A stretch of DNA of 64,000 nucleotides from Actinobacteria bacterium OV450 (GTDB lineage: Bacteria > Actinomycetota > Actinomycetes > Streptomycetales > Streptomycetaceae). The notes under the pieces are model-generated. The model was not told the origin of the DNA and ran no database searches. It was given only the letters and a program-made list of their open reading frames with translations. Below, one piece after another: positions 6,545 to 16,148 of the stretch (position 1 is the first letter of the stretch; the number at the start of each line of letters is the position of its first letter). The position numbers and the translations under genes are program-made. The stretch spans positions 1-64,000 of the forward strand of contig LJCW01000325.1 in the NCBI GenBank assembly GCA_001298555.1. Direction: 5' to 3'.

Positions 6545-9430
6545 ATGACCGCCAACCGCATTCCGCTCTCCCAGCTGGAGCGAGGCATCCCCTTCGAGCA
6601 GCGCCACATCGGCCCGGACGCCGAGGCGCAGGCGAAGATGCTCGCCCACGTGGGCTACGGCTCGCTGGACGAACTGACCGCTGCCGCGGTACCGGATATG
6701 ATCAAGAGCGCCGAGGCGCTGAACCTGCCCGAGGCGCGGACCGAGGCCGAGGTGCTGGCGGAGCTGCGTTCGCTCGCCGACCGCAACCAGGTCCTGACCC
6801 CGATGATCGGTCTCGGCTACTACGGGACCTTCACCCCGCCGGTGATCCTGCGCAACGTCATGGAGAACCCCGCCTGGTACACGGCGTACACGCCCTACCA
6901 GCCGGAGATCTCGCAGGGCCGCCTCGAGGCGCTGCTCAACTTCCAGACCGTCGTCGCCGACCTCACCGGCCTGCCCACCTCCGGTGCCTCCCTGCTCGAC
7001 GAGGGCACGGCGGCCGCCGAGGCCATGACCCTGGCCCGCCGCGTCGGCAAGTCGAAGGGCAACGTCTTCCTCGTCGACGCCGACGCGCTGCCGCAGACCA
7101 TCGCCGTGATCGAGACCCGCGCCGAGCCGATCGGCATCGAGGTCGTCGTCGCCGACCTGTCAGCCGGAATCCCCGCCGAGGTCGCCGAGCGCGGCGTCTA
7201 CGGCGTGCTCCTCCAGTACCCGGGCGCCTCCGGTGCCGTACGCGACATCAAGCCGGTCATCGACCAGGCGCACGACCTGGGTGCGATCGTCGCCGTCTCC
7301 GCCGACCTGCTGGCGCTGACCCTGCTGACCTCCCCGGGCGCGCTCGGCGCCGACATCGCCGTCGGCACCACCCAGCGCTTCGGCGTCCCGATGGGCTTCG
7401 GCGGCCCGCACGCCGGCTACATGGCCGTCCAGGACAAGCACGCCCGCTCGCTGCCGGGCCGCCTCGTCGGCGTCTCCGTGGACGCGGACGGCAACAAGGC
7501 GTACCGCCTGGCGCTGCAGACCCGTGAGCAGCACATCCGCCGTGAGAAGGCCACCAGCAACATCTGCACCGCGCAGGTGCTGCTCGCCGTCATGGCCGGC
7601 ATGTACGCCGTCTACCACGGCCCGGACGGCCTGCGGACGATCGCCCGCCGTACCCACCGCTACGCGGCCCTCCTCGCGGCCGGCCTGACGGCCGGCGGGG
7701 TCGAGCTGGTCCACGGCTCGTACTTCGACACCCTCACCGCCCGGGTGCCCGGCAAGGCCGCCGACGTCGTCGCCGCCGCCCGCGAGGGCGGGGTCAACCT
7801 GTTCCAGGTCGACGCCGACCACGTCTCCGTCTCCTGCGACGAGACGACGCTGCGCTCCGCCATCGAGGCGGTCTGGGCCGCCTTCGGCGTCACGGCGGAC
7901 ATCGAGGCCCTCGACGAGTCCACCGCGGACGCGCTGCCCGAGGGCCTGCTGCGCTCGGACGACTACCTGGCGCACCCGGTCTTCCACAGCCACCGCAGCG
8001 AGACCGCGATGCTGCGCTACCTGCGCAAGCTGGCGGACAAGGACTACGCGCTGGACCGCGGCATGATCCCGCTGGGCTCCTGCACCATGAAGCTCAACGC
8101 GACCACCGAGATGGAGCCGGTCACCTGGCCCGAATTCGGCCAGCTGCACCCGTTCGCCCCGGTCGCGCAGGCCGAGGGGTACCTCACGCTCATCACCGAG
8201 CTGGAGGAACGTCTCTGCGAGGTCACCGGCTACGACAAGGTCTCCATCCAGCCGAACGCCGGCTCCCAGGGTGAGCTCGCCGGCCTGCTGGCCGTCCGCG
8301 CCTACCACCGGGCGAACGGCGACGAGCAGCGCACCGTCTGCCTCATCCCGTCCTCCGCGCACGGCACCAACGCCGCCAGCGCCGTGATGGCCGGCATGAA
8401 GGTCGTCGTCGTCAAGACCGCCGACGACGGCGAGGTGGACACCGACGACCTGCGCGCCAAGATCGAGCAGTACCGCGACGAGCTCGCCGTGCTGATGATC
8501 ACCTACCCCTCGACGCACGGTGTGTTCGAGGAGCACGTCGCCGACATCTGTGCCCAGGTGCACGAGGCGGGCGGCCAGGTCTACGTGGACGGCGCCAACC
8601 TGAACGCCCTGGTGGGCCTGGCCAAGCCGGGTCACTTCGGCGGCGACGTCTCGCACCTGAACCTGCACAAGACGTTCTGCATCCCGCACGGCGGCGGCGG
8701 TCCGGGCGTCGGCCCGGTCGGCGTCCGCGCGCACCTGGCCCCGTACCTGCCGAACCACCCGCTCCAGCCGACCGCCGGTCCGGAGACGGGCGTCGGCCCG
8801 ATCTCGGCGGCGCCGTGGGGCTCGGCCGGCATCCTGCCGATCTCCTGGTCGTACGTGCGCCTCATGGGCGGCGAGGGCCTCAAGCGCGCCACCCAGGTGG
8901 CGGTGCTCGGCGCGAACTACATCGCCAAGCGCCTGGAGCCGCACTACCCGGTGCTCTACACCGGCCCGGGCAACCTGGTCGCGCACGAGTGCATCATCGA
9001 CCTGCGACCGCTGTCGAAGGCGACGGGCGTCAGCGTGGACGACATCGCCAAGCGCCTGATCGACTACGGCTTCCACGCCCCGACGATGTCCTTCCCGGTG
9101 GCCGGAACGCTGATGATCGAGCCGACGGAGTCCGAGGACCTCGCCGAGATCGACCGTTTCTGCGACGCGATGATCGCCATCCGCGGCGAGATCGACCGGG
9201 TCGCGGGCGGCGAGTGGCCCGTGGACGACAACCCGCTGGCCAACTCCCCGCACACGGCCGCGGCGCTGGGCGGCGAGTGGAACCACCCGTACAGCCGTGA
9301 CGAGGCCGTCTTCCCGGGCGGGGTCACCGCTGCGGAGAAGTACTGGCCGCCGGTGCGCCGTATCGACGGTGCCTTCGGCGACCGCAACCTGGTGTGCTCC
9401 TGCCCGCCGCTGGACGAGTACGACAACTGA
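6545..9430 (+). CDS. gcvP: Glycine dehydrogenase (decarboxylating), P-protein
   Basis: The product is 961 residues, the length of single-chain P-proteins. The ATG at 6545 follows AGGAGG by eight bases; the frame extends upstream, but only into the riboswitch. The enzyme decarboxylates glycine with PLP and loads the aminomethyl group onto the lipoyl arm of GcvH. The N-terminal half carries [14 protein letters not shown] and GTAAAEAM. The C-terminal half holds the PLP site, [17 protein letters not shown], with K709 as the predicted Schiff-base lysine. gcvT and gcvH are not in this window and must be elsewhere. Riboswitch control implies induction by glycine. Confidence 0.97.
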   Translation: MTANRIPLSQLERGIPFEQRHIGPDAEAQAKMLAHVGYGSLDELTAAAVPDMIKSAEALNLPEARTEAEVLAELRSLADRNQVLTPMIGLGYYGTFTPPVILRNVMENPAWYTAYTPYQPEISQGRLEALLNFQTVVADLTGLPTSGASLLDEGTAAAEAMTLARRVGKSKGNVFLVDADALPQTIAVIETRAEPIGIEVVVADLSAGIPAEVAERGVYGVLLQYPGASGAVRDIKPVIDQAHDLGAIVAVSADLLALTLLTSPGALGADIAVGTTQRFGVPMGFGGPHAGYMAVQDKHARSLPGRLVGVSVDADGNKAYRLALQTREQHIRREKATSNICTAQVLLAVMAGMYAVYHGPDGLRTIARRTHRYAALLAAGLTAGGVELVHGSYFDTLTARVPGKAADVVAAAREGGVNLFQVDADHVSVSCDETTLRSAIEAVWAAFGVTADIEALDESTADALPEGLLRSDDYLAHPVFHSHRSETAMLRYLRKLADKDYALDRGMIPLGSCTMKLNATTEMEPVTWPEFGQLHPFAPVAQAEGYLTLITELEERLCEVTGYDKVSIQPNAGSQGELAGLLAVRAYHRANGDEQRTVCLIPSSAHGTNAASAVMAGMKVVVVKTADDGEVDTDDLRAKIEQYRDELAVLMITYPSTHGVFEEHVADICAQVHEAGGQVYVDGANLNALVGLAKPGHFGGDVSHLNLHKTFCIPHGGGGPGVGPVGVRAHLAPYLPNHPLQPTAGPETGVGPISAAPWGSAGILPISWSYVRLMGGEGLKRATQVAVLGANYIAKRLEPHYPVLYTGPGNLVAHECIIDLRPLSKATGVSVDDIAKRLIDYGFHAPTMSFPVAGTLMIEPTESEDLAEIDRFCDAMIAIRGEIDRVAGGEWPVDDNPLANSPHTAAALGGEWNHPYSRDEAVFPGGVTAAEKYWPPVRRIDGAFGDRNLVCSCPPLDEYDN

Positions 9431-9494
9431 ACCGCACGCGCCGCCGAGCCCCCTCGGCGACCTGACACATCCGTGTGAGGTGACGGCGTGACGA

Positions 9495-9531
9495 AGGGCC
9501 GGTCCGGGAGAATGGTTCCCGGGCCGGCCCT
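9495..9531 (+). terminator. Terminator of gcvP
   Basis: Fifteen-base arms (9495-9509 and 9517-9531) pair with one G-U wobble around the loop GAATGGT. No T run follows, as is usual for Streptomyces terminators. It could also serve the converging DUF5999 gene. Confidence 0.8.
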
Positions 9532-9589
9532 CCGTCGTTGCGTACTGCTTCGCTCGCTATTGCTTCGTTCCCTTCCGTGCTGTCGCCGG

Positions 9590-9796
9590 CTAGGCCGCCT
9601 TCATCACGTGCGCCGCCGCCAGCGGGCGGTGCGGGGCGATGATCTGGCCGTCCGGCAGCAGCTCACCGGTGTCCTCGAAGAGCAGGACTCCGTTGCACAG
9701 CAGGCTCCAGCCCTGTTCCGGGTGGTTGGCCAACGGCTTGGCGGCCTCCCGGTCGGCGGAGTCGGCTGACGGGCACGCTGGCTGGTGCTGGCACAT
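9590..9796 (-). CDS. DUF5999 family small protein
   Basis: The product is 68 residues, starting MCQHQPACPSADSADREAA and continuing HPEQGWSLLCNGVLLFEDTGELLPDG. This is a very conserved small protein of Streptomyces with unknown function. The Cys/His cluster at the N-terminus (C2, H4, C8) could bind a metal, but that is inferred. The frame extends 25 codons upstream with another Met (MNKASSRS), so a longer form of 87 residues is possible; the short start matches the conserved part. No strong ribosome site is visible. Confidence 0.8.
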   Translation of the reverse strand: MCQHQPACPSADSADREAAKPLANHPEQGWSLLCNGVLLFEDTGELLPDGQIIAPHRPLAAAHVMKAA

Positions 9797-10108
9797 GGAT
9801 GCGTTCTTTCGCTGCGGTGTGGTCTGTGTGCTGCGGCTCGATGCCTTGTTCATGGCCGCCCCCCGTATCAACGTCTTGGTTTGGTCAGGATCCCAGTGTT
9901 GCCCTACGGAGTTCCGTCCGCAGGGATTTCCCGGCAGCTGTCCTCATACATTGATGACGCATCACTCGTGCGGGCGGTTCAGGTCAACTCCCCTGTCATT
10001 TCGGGTGGTTCACGGGTGGCCCGAGTGGGCTAGGCCGAATGGGTCGTTCGGGTCAGCGACGTGGAACGCACCTGCTCAGACCCCGTTCCTCCGCTGCGCG
10101 GGCCCCGC
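9797..10108. other. Gene-free stretch upstream of the DUF5999 gene
   Basis: These 312 bases lie upstream of the DUF5999 gene and downstream of the hypothetical gene ending at 10109. GC content is lower than in the flanking genes. I see a small dyad, ACGGA-GT-TCCGT, near 9906-9917. I see no coding frame with normal codon bias and no convincing -35/-10 pair. It presumably holds the DUF5999 promoter. Confidence 0.4.
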
Positions 10109-10729
10109 TCAGGCGGCCGGCGCGGCCAGTGACGGTGGGACCGGCGGACTCGGCGGAGTGAGCCGGTGCGTCATCACGGGCAGCAGTTCGGACACCGGGT
10201 GCGGCCGGTACGGGGCGATACCGGGCGGGGCCGGCGCCAGCGGCACCAGCAGGTCCGCGGCGGCCGGCAGCCCGGAGGAGGCGTCGGCGCCGACCGCCCC
10301 GTGCAGCCAGAGCGTCATCATGTACAGCTCGGGTACGGAGAGCAGCCGCGGCTGGTAGTTCTTGCCGAGGGATTCCGCCTGGCGCAGGGCGCGTTCGGTG
10401 GCCGCGACATAGGGACCCTCGAAGAAATGGGAGAAGACCCAGCCGTCCGGGGTCAGCCGGGTGTCCGCGGCGGCGACGTAGCGGTCGCCGCTGCGGATCA
10501 GGAACCGCCAGGCGGTCAGCCGGGTGCGGGGCGGGCGGCCCCCCGCTGCCAGCTGGGAGATGTTCAGCCGGTCGAGGACGTGGACCGGCAGCGGCAGTTC
10601 GGCGGTCACCGGGCCCTGCAGCGCGCGCAGGGCCGGAGTGTGCGCCTCGTGGACGGCGGTGGGGGAACCGAGTGCCGCGAGGACGCTGCGCAGGGCGGGC
10701 GCGGGAGCCGGAGGGACATGCAGCGGCAT
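10109..10729 (-). CDS. Hypothetical protein, Pro/Ala-rich
   Basis: The product is 206 residues from the ATG complementary to 10727-10729, which follows GAGAGG at about nine bases. I do not recognise a named family. The N-terminus is MPLHVPPAPAP. The centre looks folded, with TAWRFLIRSGDRYVAAADTR, GWVFSHFFEGPYVAATERAL and LSVPELYMMTLWLHG. The C-terminus is proline-rich. There is no signal peptide or membrane segment. Codon use is typical of the window, which supports a real gene. It is divergent from the GCS2 ligase gene across a ~490-base spacer. Confidence 0.7.
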   Translation of the reverse strand: MPLHVPPAPAPALRSVLAALGSPTAVHEAHTPALRALQGPVTAELPLPVHVLDRLNISQLAAGGRPPRTRLTAWRFLIRSGDRYVAAADTRLTPDGWVFSHFFEGPYVAATERALRQAESLGKNYQPRLLSVPELYMMTLWLHGAVGADASSGLPAAADLLVPLAPAPPGIAPYRPHPVSELLPVMTHRLTPPSPPVPPSLAAPAA

Positions 10730-11223
10730 GGTGGGTCGCCTCTCACTTGGGAGACCTGTGGAAGGGGGCAGGTGCGGACGGCGCTGTCGCATTCTGGGGC
10801 CAGAGGGGGGCTGAGGGGCAATGGCCGCGCGCCAACTCTCTGCCTCGTTTGCGGAGTTTATACGACATGTGTTCACGCAGTGTTTCGGCTAGCTGTCCCG
10901 CCTATTGCCGACAAGGTGCTTACCGGTCCCGCTGACATGGCTTTCATGCCGGTTGCGCGCGAACAAGTCGCGCTGACCTCGGAGGTTACCGGACGGGGGC
11001 TCGGCTGGAAAGCGTCCCTTATCCGGGACCGGCAAAACGCACGCGGAATTTGCATACGGTGCCTTGCCAAGTGAATGTGCCATAGCGCCCTTCGGCCAAA
11101 CCGGCGCGCGCTCCCCGCCATGCACGCCCCCTCGGCGTTATCGATCACCCCTCCGGGGCATCATCGACCGTACATGCGCGCCTGGGCGTTACTGGCCAGG
11201 CCCATTCGAGGAGGGAAGCTTCG
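10730..11223. other. Long divergent intergenic region
   Basis: This 494-base spacer separates the hypothetical gene (minus) from the GCS2 gene (plus). It is noticeably richer in A and T than the genes. On the minus strand TATAAA (complement of 10857-10862) is a possible -10 box about 130 bases from the start at 10729. For the plus gene, GGAGGGA just before 11224 is a clear ribosome site. Short frames in the region lack Streptomyces codon bias and I do not call them. Confidence 0.4.
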
Positions 11224-12759
11224 ATGGGGGAGAAGGTCGTGGCGGGCGGATTCGACCTGTCCGATCGGCAGAAGTACCGGAGGAAGCTTCACGAGTGCCT
11301 GGAGGGGCTGGAGCGGCTTCTGGCGGAGAAGAGGTTCGATCGCCCCAAGAACATGATGGGGCTGGAGATCGAGCTGAATCTGGCGGGCGCCGACGGGTTG
11401 CCGAGAATGGTGAATGCCCAGGTTCTGGAGAGGATAGCGAGCCAGGATTTCCAGACGGAACTCGGAATGTTCAATCTGGAGGTGAACGTCCTTCCGCACC
11501 GGCTCGGCGGCCGGGTATTCGACCAGCTCGCCGAGGAGCTGAGCGCGGGGCTCGGCTATGCCCACCGGCAGGCCGCCGAGATCGACGCCGGGGTGGTGAT
11601 GATCGGCATCCTGCCGACGATCACCCGCGCCGACCTGGTCACGGCCAACCTCTCCGCGGTGGACCGCTACTCGCTGCTGAACGAACAGATCCTGATGATG
11701 CGCGGCGAGGACTTCATGCTGGACATCGACGGGGTCGAGCGGCTCACCTGGAGCACCGGGTCGATCGTGCCGGAGGCCGCCTGCACCTCCGTACAGCTGC
11801 ACCTGCAGGTGACGCCGGCCCGGTTCGCCGACGTGTGGAACGCGGCGCAGGCGGTGACCGCCGTACAGATAGCCGTCGGCGCCAACTCACCGTTCCTGTT
11901 CGGGCGCGAGCTGTGGCGCGAGTCGCGGCCGCCGCTCTTCACCCAGGCCACCGACACCCGGCCGCCCGAGCTCCAGGCCCAGGGGGTGCGGCCGCGGACG
12001 TGGTTCGGGGAGCGCTGGGTGGAGTCGGCGTACGAGCTCTTCGCGGAGAACGTGCGCTACTTCCCCTCCCTGCTGCCCATCTGCGACGAGGAGGAGCCGC
12101 TGCGCGTGCTCGCCGAGGGCGGGGTGCCGACCCTGCAGGAGCTGGTGCTGCACAACGGCACCGTCTACCGGTGGAACCGGCCCGTGTACGGGATCGCCGA
12201 CGGGATGCCGCACCTGCGCGTGGAGAACCGGGTGCTGCCGGCCGGCCCGACGGTCGCCGACGTGGTGGCGAACGCAGCCTTCTACTACGGGCTCGTCCGC
12301 ACGCTCGCCGACGAGCAGCGGCCGGTGTGGACCCGGCTGCCGTTCGCCGAGGCGGAGGCCAACTTCGACGCGGCCTGCCGGTACGGGATCGACGCGCGGC
12401 TGCGCTGGCCGCGCCGGGGCCGGGGCGGCGGGCTGGCCAGCGTGTCCGCCGTACGCCTGGTCCTGGACGAGCTGCTGCCGATGGCGGCGGCCGGCCTGGA
12501 CGCGTGGGGCATCGAGCCCGCCGACCGCGACCACTACCTCGGGATCATCGAGGAACGCTGCCAGCGGCGGGTGAACGGCGCGACCTGGCAGGTGGACACT
12601 TACCACCGGGCGCTCGCGTCCGGCCTGGACCGGGACGCGGCGCTGGCCGCGGTCACCCGGCGCTACAGCGAGCTGATGCACAAGGGCGACCCGGTGCACA
12701 CGTGGCCGGTCGGACTGGCCGACGAGGAGGTGAGCGCCACGGTGCGGGTGCAGCGCTGA
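11224..12759 (+). CDS. Glutamate-cysteine ligase family (GCS2) protein
   Basis: The product is 511 residues, starting at an ATG preceded by GAGGAGGGA. It carries the GCS2 fold: PKNMMGLEIELNL near residue 40 (acidic metal/ATP ligands), ELGMFNLEVNVLP near 75, and the SVQLHLQV strand around 190. The family makes gamma-glutamyl peptides from glutamate, an amine such as cysteine, and ATP. Actinobacteria use mycothiol rather than glutathione, so the product may be a different gamma-glutamyl amide; EgtA of ergothioneine synthesis belongs to this fold, but no egt genes are nearby. The substrate is therefore open. A CPBP membrane protein follows on the same strand after 100 bases. Confidence 0.8.
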   Translation: MGEKVVAGGFDLSDRQKYRRKLHECLEGLERLLAEKRFDRPKNMMGLEIELNLAGADGLPRMVNAQVLERIASQDFQTELGMFNLEVNVLPHRLGGRVFDQLAEELSAGLGYAHRQAAEIDAGVVMIGILPTITRADLVTANLSAVDRYSLLNEQILMMRGEDFMLDIDGVERLTWSTGSIVPEAACTSVQLHLQVTPARFADVWNAAQAVTAVQIAVGANSPFLFGRELWRESRPPLFTQATDTRPPELQAQGVRPRTWFGERWVESAYELFAENVRYFPSLLPICDEEEPLRVLAEGGVPTLQELVLHNGTVYRWNRPVYGIADGMPHLRVENRVLPAGPTVADVVANAAFYYGLVRTLADEQRPVWTRLPFAEAEANFDAACRYGIDARLRWPRRGRGGGLASVSAVRLVLDELLPMAAAGLDAWGIEPADRDHYLGIIEERCQRRVNGATWQVDTYHRALASGLDRDAALAAVTRRYSELMHKGDPVHTWPVGLADEEVSATVRVQR

Positions 12760-12761
12760 AC

Positions 12762-12780
12762 CGGCCGCTGCGCGGCCGTT
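12762..12780 (+). terminator. Short hairpin after the GCS2 gene
   Basis: CGGCCGC and GCGGCCG pair around TGC and are followed by TT. It lies directly after the stop codon. The stem is short, so this may be only a partial terminator. Confidence 0.4.
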
Positions 12781-12859
12781 CCCGGTCCGGTGATCCCGTT
12801 CCCCCGCGGAGGAGGCAGTATGGGGTGGACGGAGCGGAACGGCGGGACGGGAGTCGGAC

Positions 12860-13660
12860 GTGCGGGCGGAGCCGGAACCGGTGGTCAAGGCGTTGCCCCC
12901 CGAGAACGAACGGGGGATCCTGCGCACCGAGACGCTGCTCGTCCTGGCGCTGTCGCTCGGCGCGAGCGCCGTCTCGTCGCTGATCAGCTTCATCGGATCG
13001 CTGACCAAGCCGGGCGGCCTCAAGGACCAGGCCGCGACGCTCAACGGCTCGCACGCCCCCGGCCGGCCCTGGCTCGACCTGGCCTGGCAGCTGTTCGGCA
13101 TCGGCACCGCCCTGGTGCCGGTGCTGCTGGTCGCCCACCTGCTGACGCGGGAAGGCGTGCCGGGACTGCGCGTCCTGGGCTTCGACCGCACCCGGCCCGG
13201 CTGGGACCTGGCACGCGGAGCCCTGGTCGCGGCCGGGATCGGGAGCGCGGGGCTGGCCTTCTACCTGGCGGCGCGGGCGAGCGGGGCCAACCTGACGGTG
13301 GTGCCGGAGGCACTGCCCGACGTGTGGTGGAAGTTCCCCGTCCTGATTCTCTCCGCGCTGCAGAACGCCGTGGTCGAGGAGATCATCGTGCTGGCCTACC
13401 TGCTGCGCAGGCTCGGCCAGCTGGGCTGGTCACCGATGGCCGCGCTGCTGGCCAGCTCTGTGCTGCGCGGCTCGTACCACCTCTACCAGGGCATCGGCGG
13501 CTTCCTCGGCAACATGGCGATGGGCGTCGTCTTCGTCCTGGCGTACCGCCGCTGGGGCCGGGTGGCACCGCTCGTCGTCGCGCACGCGCTGCTCGACATC
13601 GTGGCGTTCGGCGGGTACGCGCTGCTCGCGGGCAAGGTGGGCTGGCTGCCGACCCCGTAG
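12860..13660 (+). CDS. CPBP family intramembrane metalloprotease
   Basis: The product is 266 residues with about seven hydrophobic segments. The CPBP (Abi/CaaX-protease-like) motifs are present: NAVVEEIIVLAYLLRRL with the glutamate pair E173-E174, SSVLRGSYHLYQG with a conserved Arg and His, and VVAHALLDIVAF near the end with another His. These residues bind zinc in Rce1-type proteases. The family includes prenyl-protein proteases and bacteriocin-immunity proteins, but the bacterial substrate here is unknown. The start is the GTG at 12860 after GACGGGAG. There is no operon partner downstream. Confidence 0.85.
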   Translation: MRAEPEPVVKALPPENERGILRTETLLVLALSLGASAVSSLISFIGSLTKPGGLKDQAATLNGSHAPGRPWLDLAWQLFGIGTALVPVLLVAHLLTREGVPGLRVLGFDRTRPGWDLARGALVAAGIGSAGLAFYLAARASGANLTVVPEALPDVWWKFPVLILSALQNAVVEEIIVLAYLLRRLGQLGWSPMAALLASSVLRGSYHLYQGIGGFLGNMAMGVVFVLAYRRWGRVAPLVVAHALLDIVAFGGYALLAGKVGWLPTP

Positions 13661-13674
13661 AGGGGCCCTCCCCG

Positions 13675-14493
13675 TCAGGGCCGGGTGAGCAGTTCGCCGT
13701 CGATGACGGTGACCGCGTTGCCGGTCAGCAGCGTACGGTCGCCCGCCAGGCGGACCGCGACGCGTCCGGTGCGCGCTCCGCCCTGGAGGCCGACCAGTGA
13801 GGTACGGCCCAGCCGGGCGGCCCAGAACGGGGCGAGCGCGGTGTGGGCGCTGCCGGTGACCGGGTCCTCGTCGATCCCGAAGGCGGGGAAGAAGCCGCGG
13901 GAGACGAAGTCGTAGCCGCGGGAGGGGTCCTCGGCGGCCGCGGTGACGATCACCCCGCGGCGTGCGTAGCCGCGCAGGGCCGCGATGTCGGGGGTGAGCT
14001 CGCGTACGGCGCGCTCGTCCGCCAGCTCGACGAGCAGGTCGCCGATGTGCCCGGACGTGTCGTGGACGGACCTGATCGCCGCGCCCAGGGCGCTCTGCAC
14101 CCCGGGGTCCGCCTCCACCGGGGTGAGGGAGGACGTCGGGAAGTCCATCGTGATCGTGCCGTCCTCGGCGGTCTCCGCGGTGAGGATGCCGCACCGCGCG
14201 GAGAACCGGATCAGGCCCCGGGCCAGGCCGCTCGCCGCGATCACGTGCGCGGTGGCGAGCGTGGCGTGGCCGCACATGTCGACCTCGGTGGACGGGGTGA
14301 ACCAGCGCAGGGCCCAGTCGGCGTCCCCGCCGGGCGGCAGCGGTCGGGCGAACGCGGTCTCGGAGAGGTTGACCTCGGCGGCGACCTGCCGGAGCCAGGC
14401 GTCCGGCGGGAACTCCCCGTCGAGGAGCAGGACCCCGGCGGGGTTGCCGAAGAAGGGGCGGTCGGTGAAGGCGTCGACGATTCGGATGCGCAT
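13675..14493 (-). CDS. PhzF family isomerase/epimerase
   Basis: The product is 272 residues from the ATG complementary to 14491-14493 (MRIRIVDAF, the canonical PhzF opening). The catalytic glutamate is E45 in EVNLSETAFA, the same number as in PhzF. The fold-defining MCGHATLATAHVIA and DPVTGSAHTALAPFWA are also present. PhzF-like proteins catalyse isomerisations such as that of dihydro-3-hydroxyanthranilate, but most actinobacterial members are not in phenazine clusters and their substrate is unknown. No phenazine genes are nearby. The gene runs away from the WYL regulator on the same strand, 78 bases downstream of it. Confidence 0.88.
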   Translation of the reverse strand: MRIRIVDAFTDRPFFGNPAGVLLLDGEFPPDAWLRQVAAEVNLSETAFARPLPPGGDADWALRWFTPSTEVDMCGHATLATAHVIAASGLARGLIRFSARCGILTAETAEDGTITMDFPTSSLTPVEADPGVQSALGAAIRSVHDTSGHIGDLLVELADERAVRELTPDIAALRGYARRGVIVTAAAEDPSRGYDFVSRGFFPAFGIDEDPVTGSAHTALAPFWAARLGRTSLVGLQGGARTGRVAVRLAGDRTLLTGNAVTVIDGELLTRP

Positions 14494-14571
14494 GCGCCGA
14501 CCGTAGGGCTCGCCTTCGACCGGCCACAAATGCCAATCCGGGACGATTGGCATGATGATCCCGGCCCTCGT

Positions 14572-15588
14572 TCACGCGCGGGGCGGTCTTTCGCGGGCCG
14601 AGTCCGCGAGCCGCGCGGCGCATGCGGTGACGAGCTCGCGGAGCTCGTCCGGTCGGTCGATGACGAACGGACGGTCGAGCGAGGCGAGTAGGGCGGGCAG
14701 CCAGTCGAGCCGGTCCACCCGCAGCTCGACCCGGGACCAGCGCCCGGACCCCGGATCCGGTCCGCCCCCGGGCGGCAGCTCCTCCACGATCGCGATGCCG
14801 GCGGGAAGCCGGGCCCGGACGTCCTCGGCGCTCCCCTGGACCCGGACGGTCACCTCGTGCCGGTGGGGAGCGCCGGCGAGCCCCGACAGGACGTGCTCCG
14901 CCGGATCGAACCCCTCGGGAGGGGCGAACGAGCCGGCCAGCACCCGCGCGCCGGCCATGCGGTCCAGTCGGAACGTGCGCTCCCCGTCCGCCTCGGGATC
15001 CATGCCCGTCACGTACCACTTGCCCGCGTGGGCGACGAGCCCGTAGGGGTGCAGCGTGCGCTCGGTGCGCCGGCCGTCCGCGGCGACGTACCGGAACGCA
15101 ACCGGCCTGTGGTGGCGCACCGCGTCGGCGACCGAGAGGAGGACCCCGGTCTCCGGGGCCGCCGAGGTGCCGGTCGGGGCCGTGCCGGGCGGGGCCGTGA
15201 AGGCGAGCGAGCCGAGCAGGGCGTCGAGCCGGCGGCCGAGCCGTTCGGGCAGGACCCGTCGGATCTTGGCCGCCGCCGTCTCGCTCGCGGTGCCCGCGGC
15301 GGCCATCAGCCCGGCCCGCCGGCCGGCCAGCAGACCGAGCAGCACGGCGAGCGCCTCGTCGTCGCTCAGCATGAGCGGAGGCATGCGGTAGCCGGGGGCC
15401 AGCCGGTAGCCGCCGTGGCGACCGCGGACCGACTCGACGGGTACGTCGAGGTCGAGGAGGTGACCGGCGTACCGGCGCACCGTCCGCTCGTCGACGCCGA
15501 GCCGGTCTGCGAGTTCGGGCACGGTGCGCAGACCGCCCGACTGCAGGAGTTCCAGCAGGGTGAGGACGCGTGCGATGGGTCGGGGCAT
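14572..15588 (-). CDS. HTH/WYL-domain transcriptional regulator
   Basis: The product is 338 residues. The N-terminal winged helix (~1-60) has RVLTLLELLQSGG and LADRLGVDERTVRRYAGHL. A WYL domain spans about 150-220, with VAFRYVAADGRR and LHPYGLVAHAGKWYVTG; WYL domains sense nucleic-acid or nucleotide ligands. The regulator is divergent from a VOC protein, and the 92-base spacer holds a perfect 11-base inverted repeat likely to be its operator. Regulation of both itself and the VOC gene is inferred. Confidence 0.88.
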   Translation of the reverse strand: MPRPIARVLTLLELLQSGGLRTVPELADRLGVDERTVRRYAGHLLDLDVPVESVRGRHGGYRLAPGYRMPPLMLSDDEALAVLLGLLAGRRAGLMAAAGTASETAAAKIRRVLPERLGRRLDALLGSLAFTAPPGTAPTGTSAAPETGVLLSVADAVRHHRPVAFRYVAADGRRTERTLHPYGLVAHAGKWYVTGMDPEADGERTFRLDRMAGARVLAGSFAPPEGFDPAEHVLSGLAGAPHRHEVTVRVQGSAEDVRARLPAGIAIVEELPPGGGPDPGSGRWSRVELRVDRLDWLPALLASLDRPFVIDRPDELRELVTACAARLADSARERPPRA

Positions 15589-15603
15589 ACCCGGAATTCT
15601 CTC

Positions 15604-15636
15604 GCGGATACCGGGCGGGTTCTGTCCGGTATCCGC
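15604..15636. promoter_or_regulatory. Inverted repeat between WYL regulator and VOC gene
   Basis: Perfect 11-base arms (15604-15614, GCGGATACCGG, and 15626-15636, CCGGTATCCGC) surround an 11-base spacer. A related half-site, CATACCCGG, lies near 15588, at the regulator's start codon. This is the best candidate for the WYL regulator's operator. Confidence 0.6.
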
Positions 15637-15680
15637 TCTAGCGTGAGGCCGACCGGAGCCCCATCGACCCAGGGAGAACC

Positions 15681-16082
15681 ATGGACTTCGTCTCGATCCG
15701 CATCATCACGGGCGACGTCGCCCGCCTCGTCGGCTTCTACGAGCGGGCCACGGGAGTGGAGGCGAGCTGGTCCACCGAGGACTTCGCCGAACTCAGGACC
15801 GCCTCGGCCGCGCTCGCCATCGCCGGCACCCGCACGGTGCCCCTGTTCGCCCCGGGCTCTGCGCGCCCGGCGGACAACCACAGCGTCATCGTCGAGTTCC
15901 TCGTCGACGACGTGGACCGCGTGCACCGGGAGCTGGCCGGCGACCGGGCGGGGGACCTCGTCCAGGCGCCCACCACGATGCCCTGGGGGAACCGCTCGCT
16001 CCTGGTGCGGGACCCCGACGGCACCCTCGTCAACTTCTTCGCCCCCGTCACGCCGGCGGCCAGGGCCAAGTTCGCCCGCTGA
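15681..16082 (+). CDS. VOC superfamily (glyoxalase-like) protein
   Basis: The product is 133 residues with a single glyoxalase/VOC domain: DFVSIRIITGDVARLVGFYERATG at the start, NHSVIVEFLVDDVDRVHREL in the middle, and MPWGNRSLLVRDPDGTLVNFF at the end. These proteins act as lyases, dioxygenases, isomerases or antibiotic-binding proteins, so the function is not set by family alone. The start follows GGGAGAACC. The divergent WYL regulator and shared inverted repeat suggest induction by an unknown ligand. Confidence 0.88.
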   Translation: MDFVSIRIITGDVARLVGFYERATGVEASWSTEDFAELRTASAALAIAGTRTVPLFAPGSARPADNHSVIVEFLVDDVDRVHRELAGDRAGDLVQAPTTMPWGNRSLLVRDPDGTLVNFFAPVTPAARAKFAR

Positions 16083-16138
16083 CGACGTGCGGCCGGCGTC
16101 CGGCCTGCCTGGTCAGGGCCGTGTTCGGTACGAGTTTC

Positions 16139-16148
16139 CGATATATCG
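16139..16148. promoter_or_regulatory. Palindrome abutting the PadR promoter
   Basis: CGATATATCG is a perfect 10-base palindrome immediately before the -35 box. ATCGCGAT at 16156-16163 in the spacer is a second palindrome. Both are suitable PadR operator half-sites; binding is inferred. Confidence 0.45.

Noticed and set aside
7160-9286. A 708-codon frame antisense to gcvP
   Set aside because: gcvP is certain by homology, and the antisense frame is a by-product of its codon bias, with low-complexity Val/Gly/Arg sequence.
9488-9769. A 93-codon plus-strand frame after gcvP
   Set aside because: It passes through the gcvP terminator and is antisense to the well-conserved DUF5999 gene.
10873-11148. 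Short frames in the long divergent spacer
   Set aside because: Codon use lacks the G/C third-position bias, no ribosome sites are present, and no fold is recognisable.
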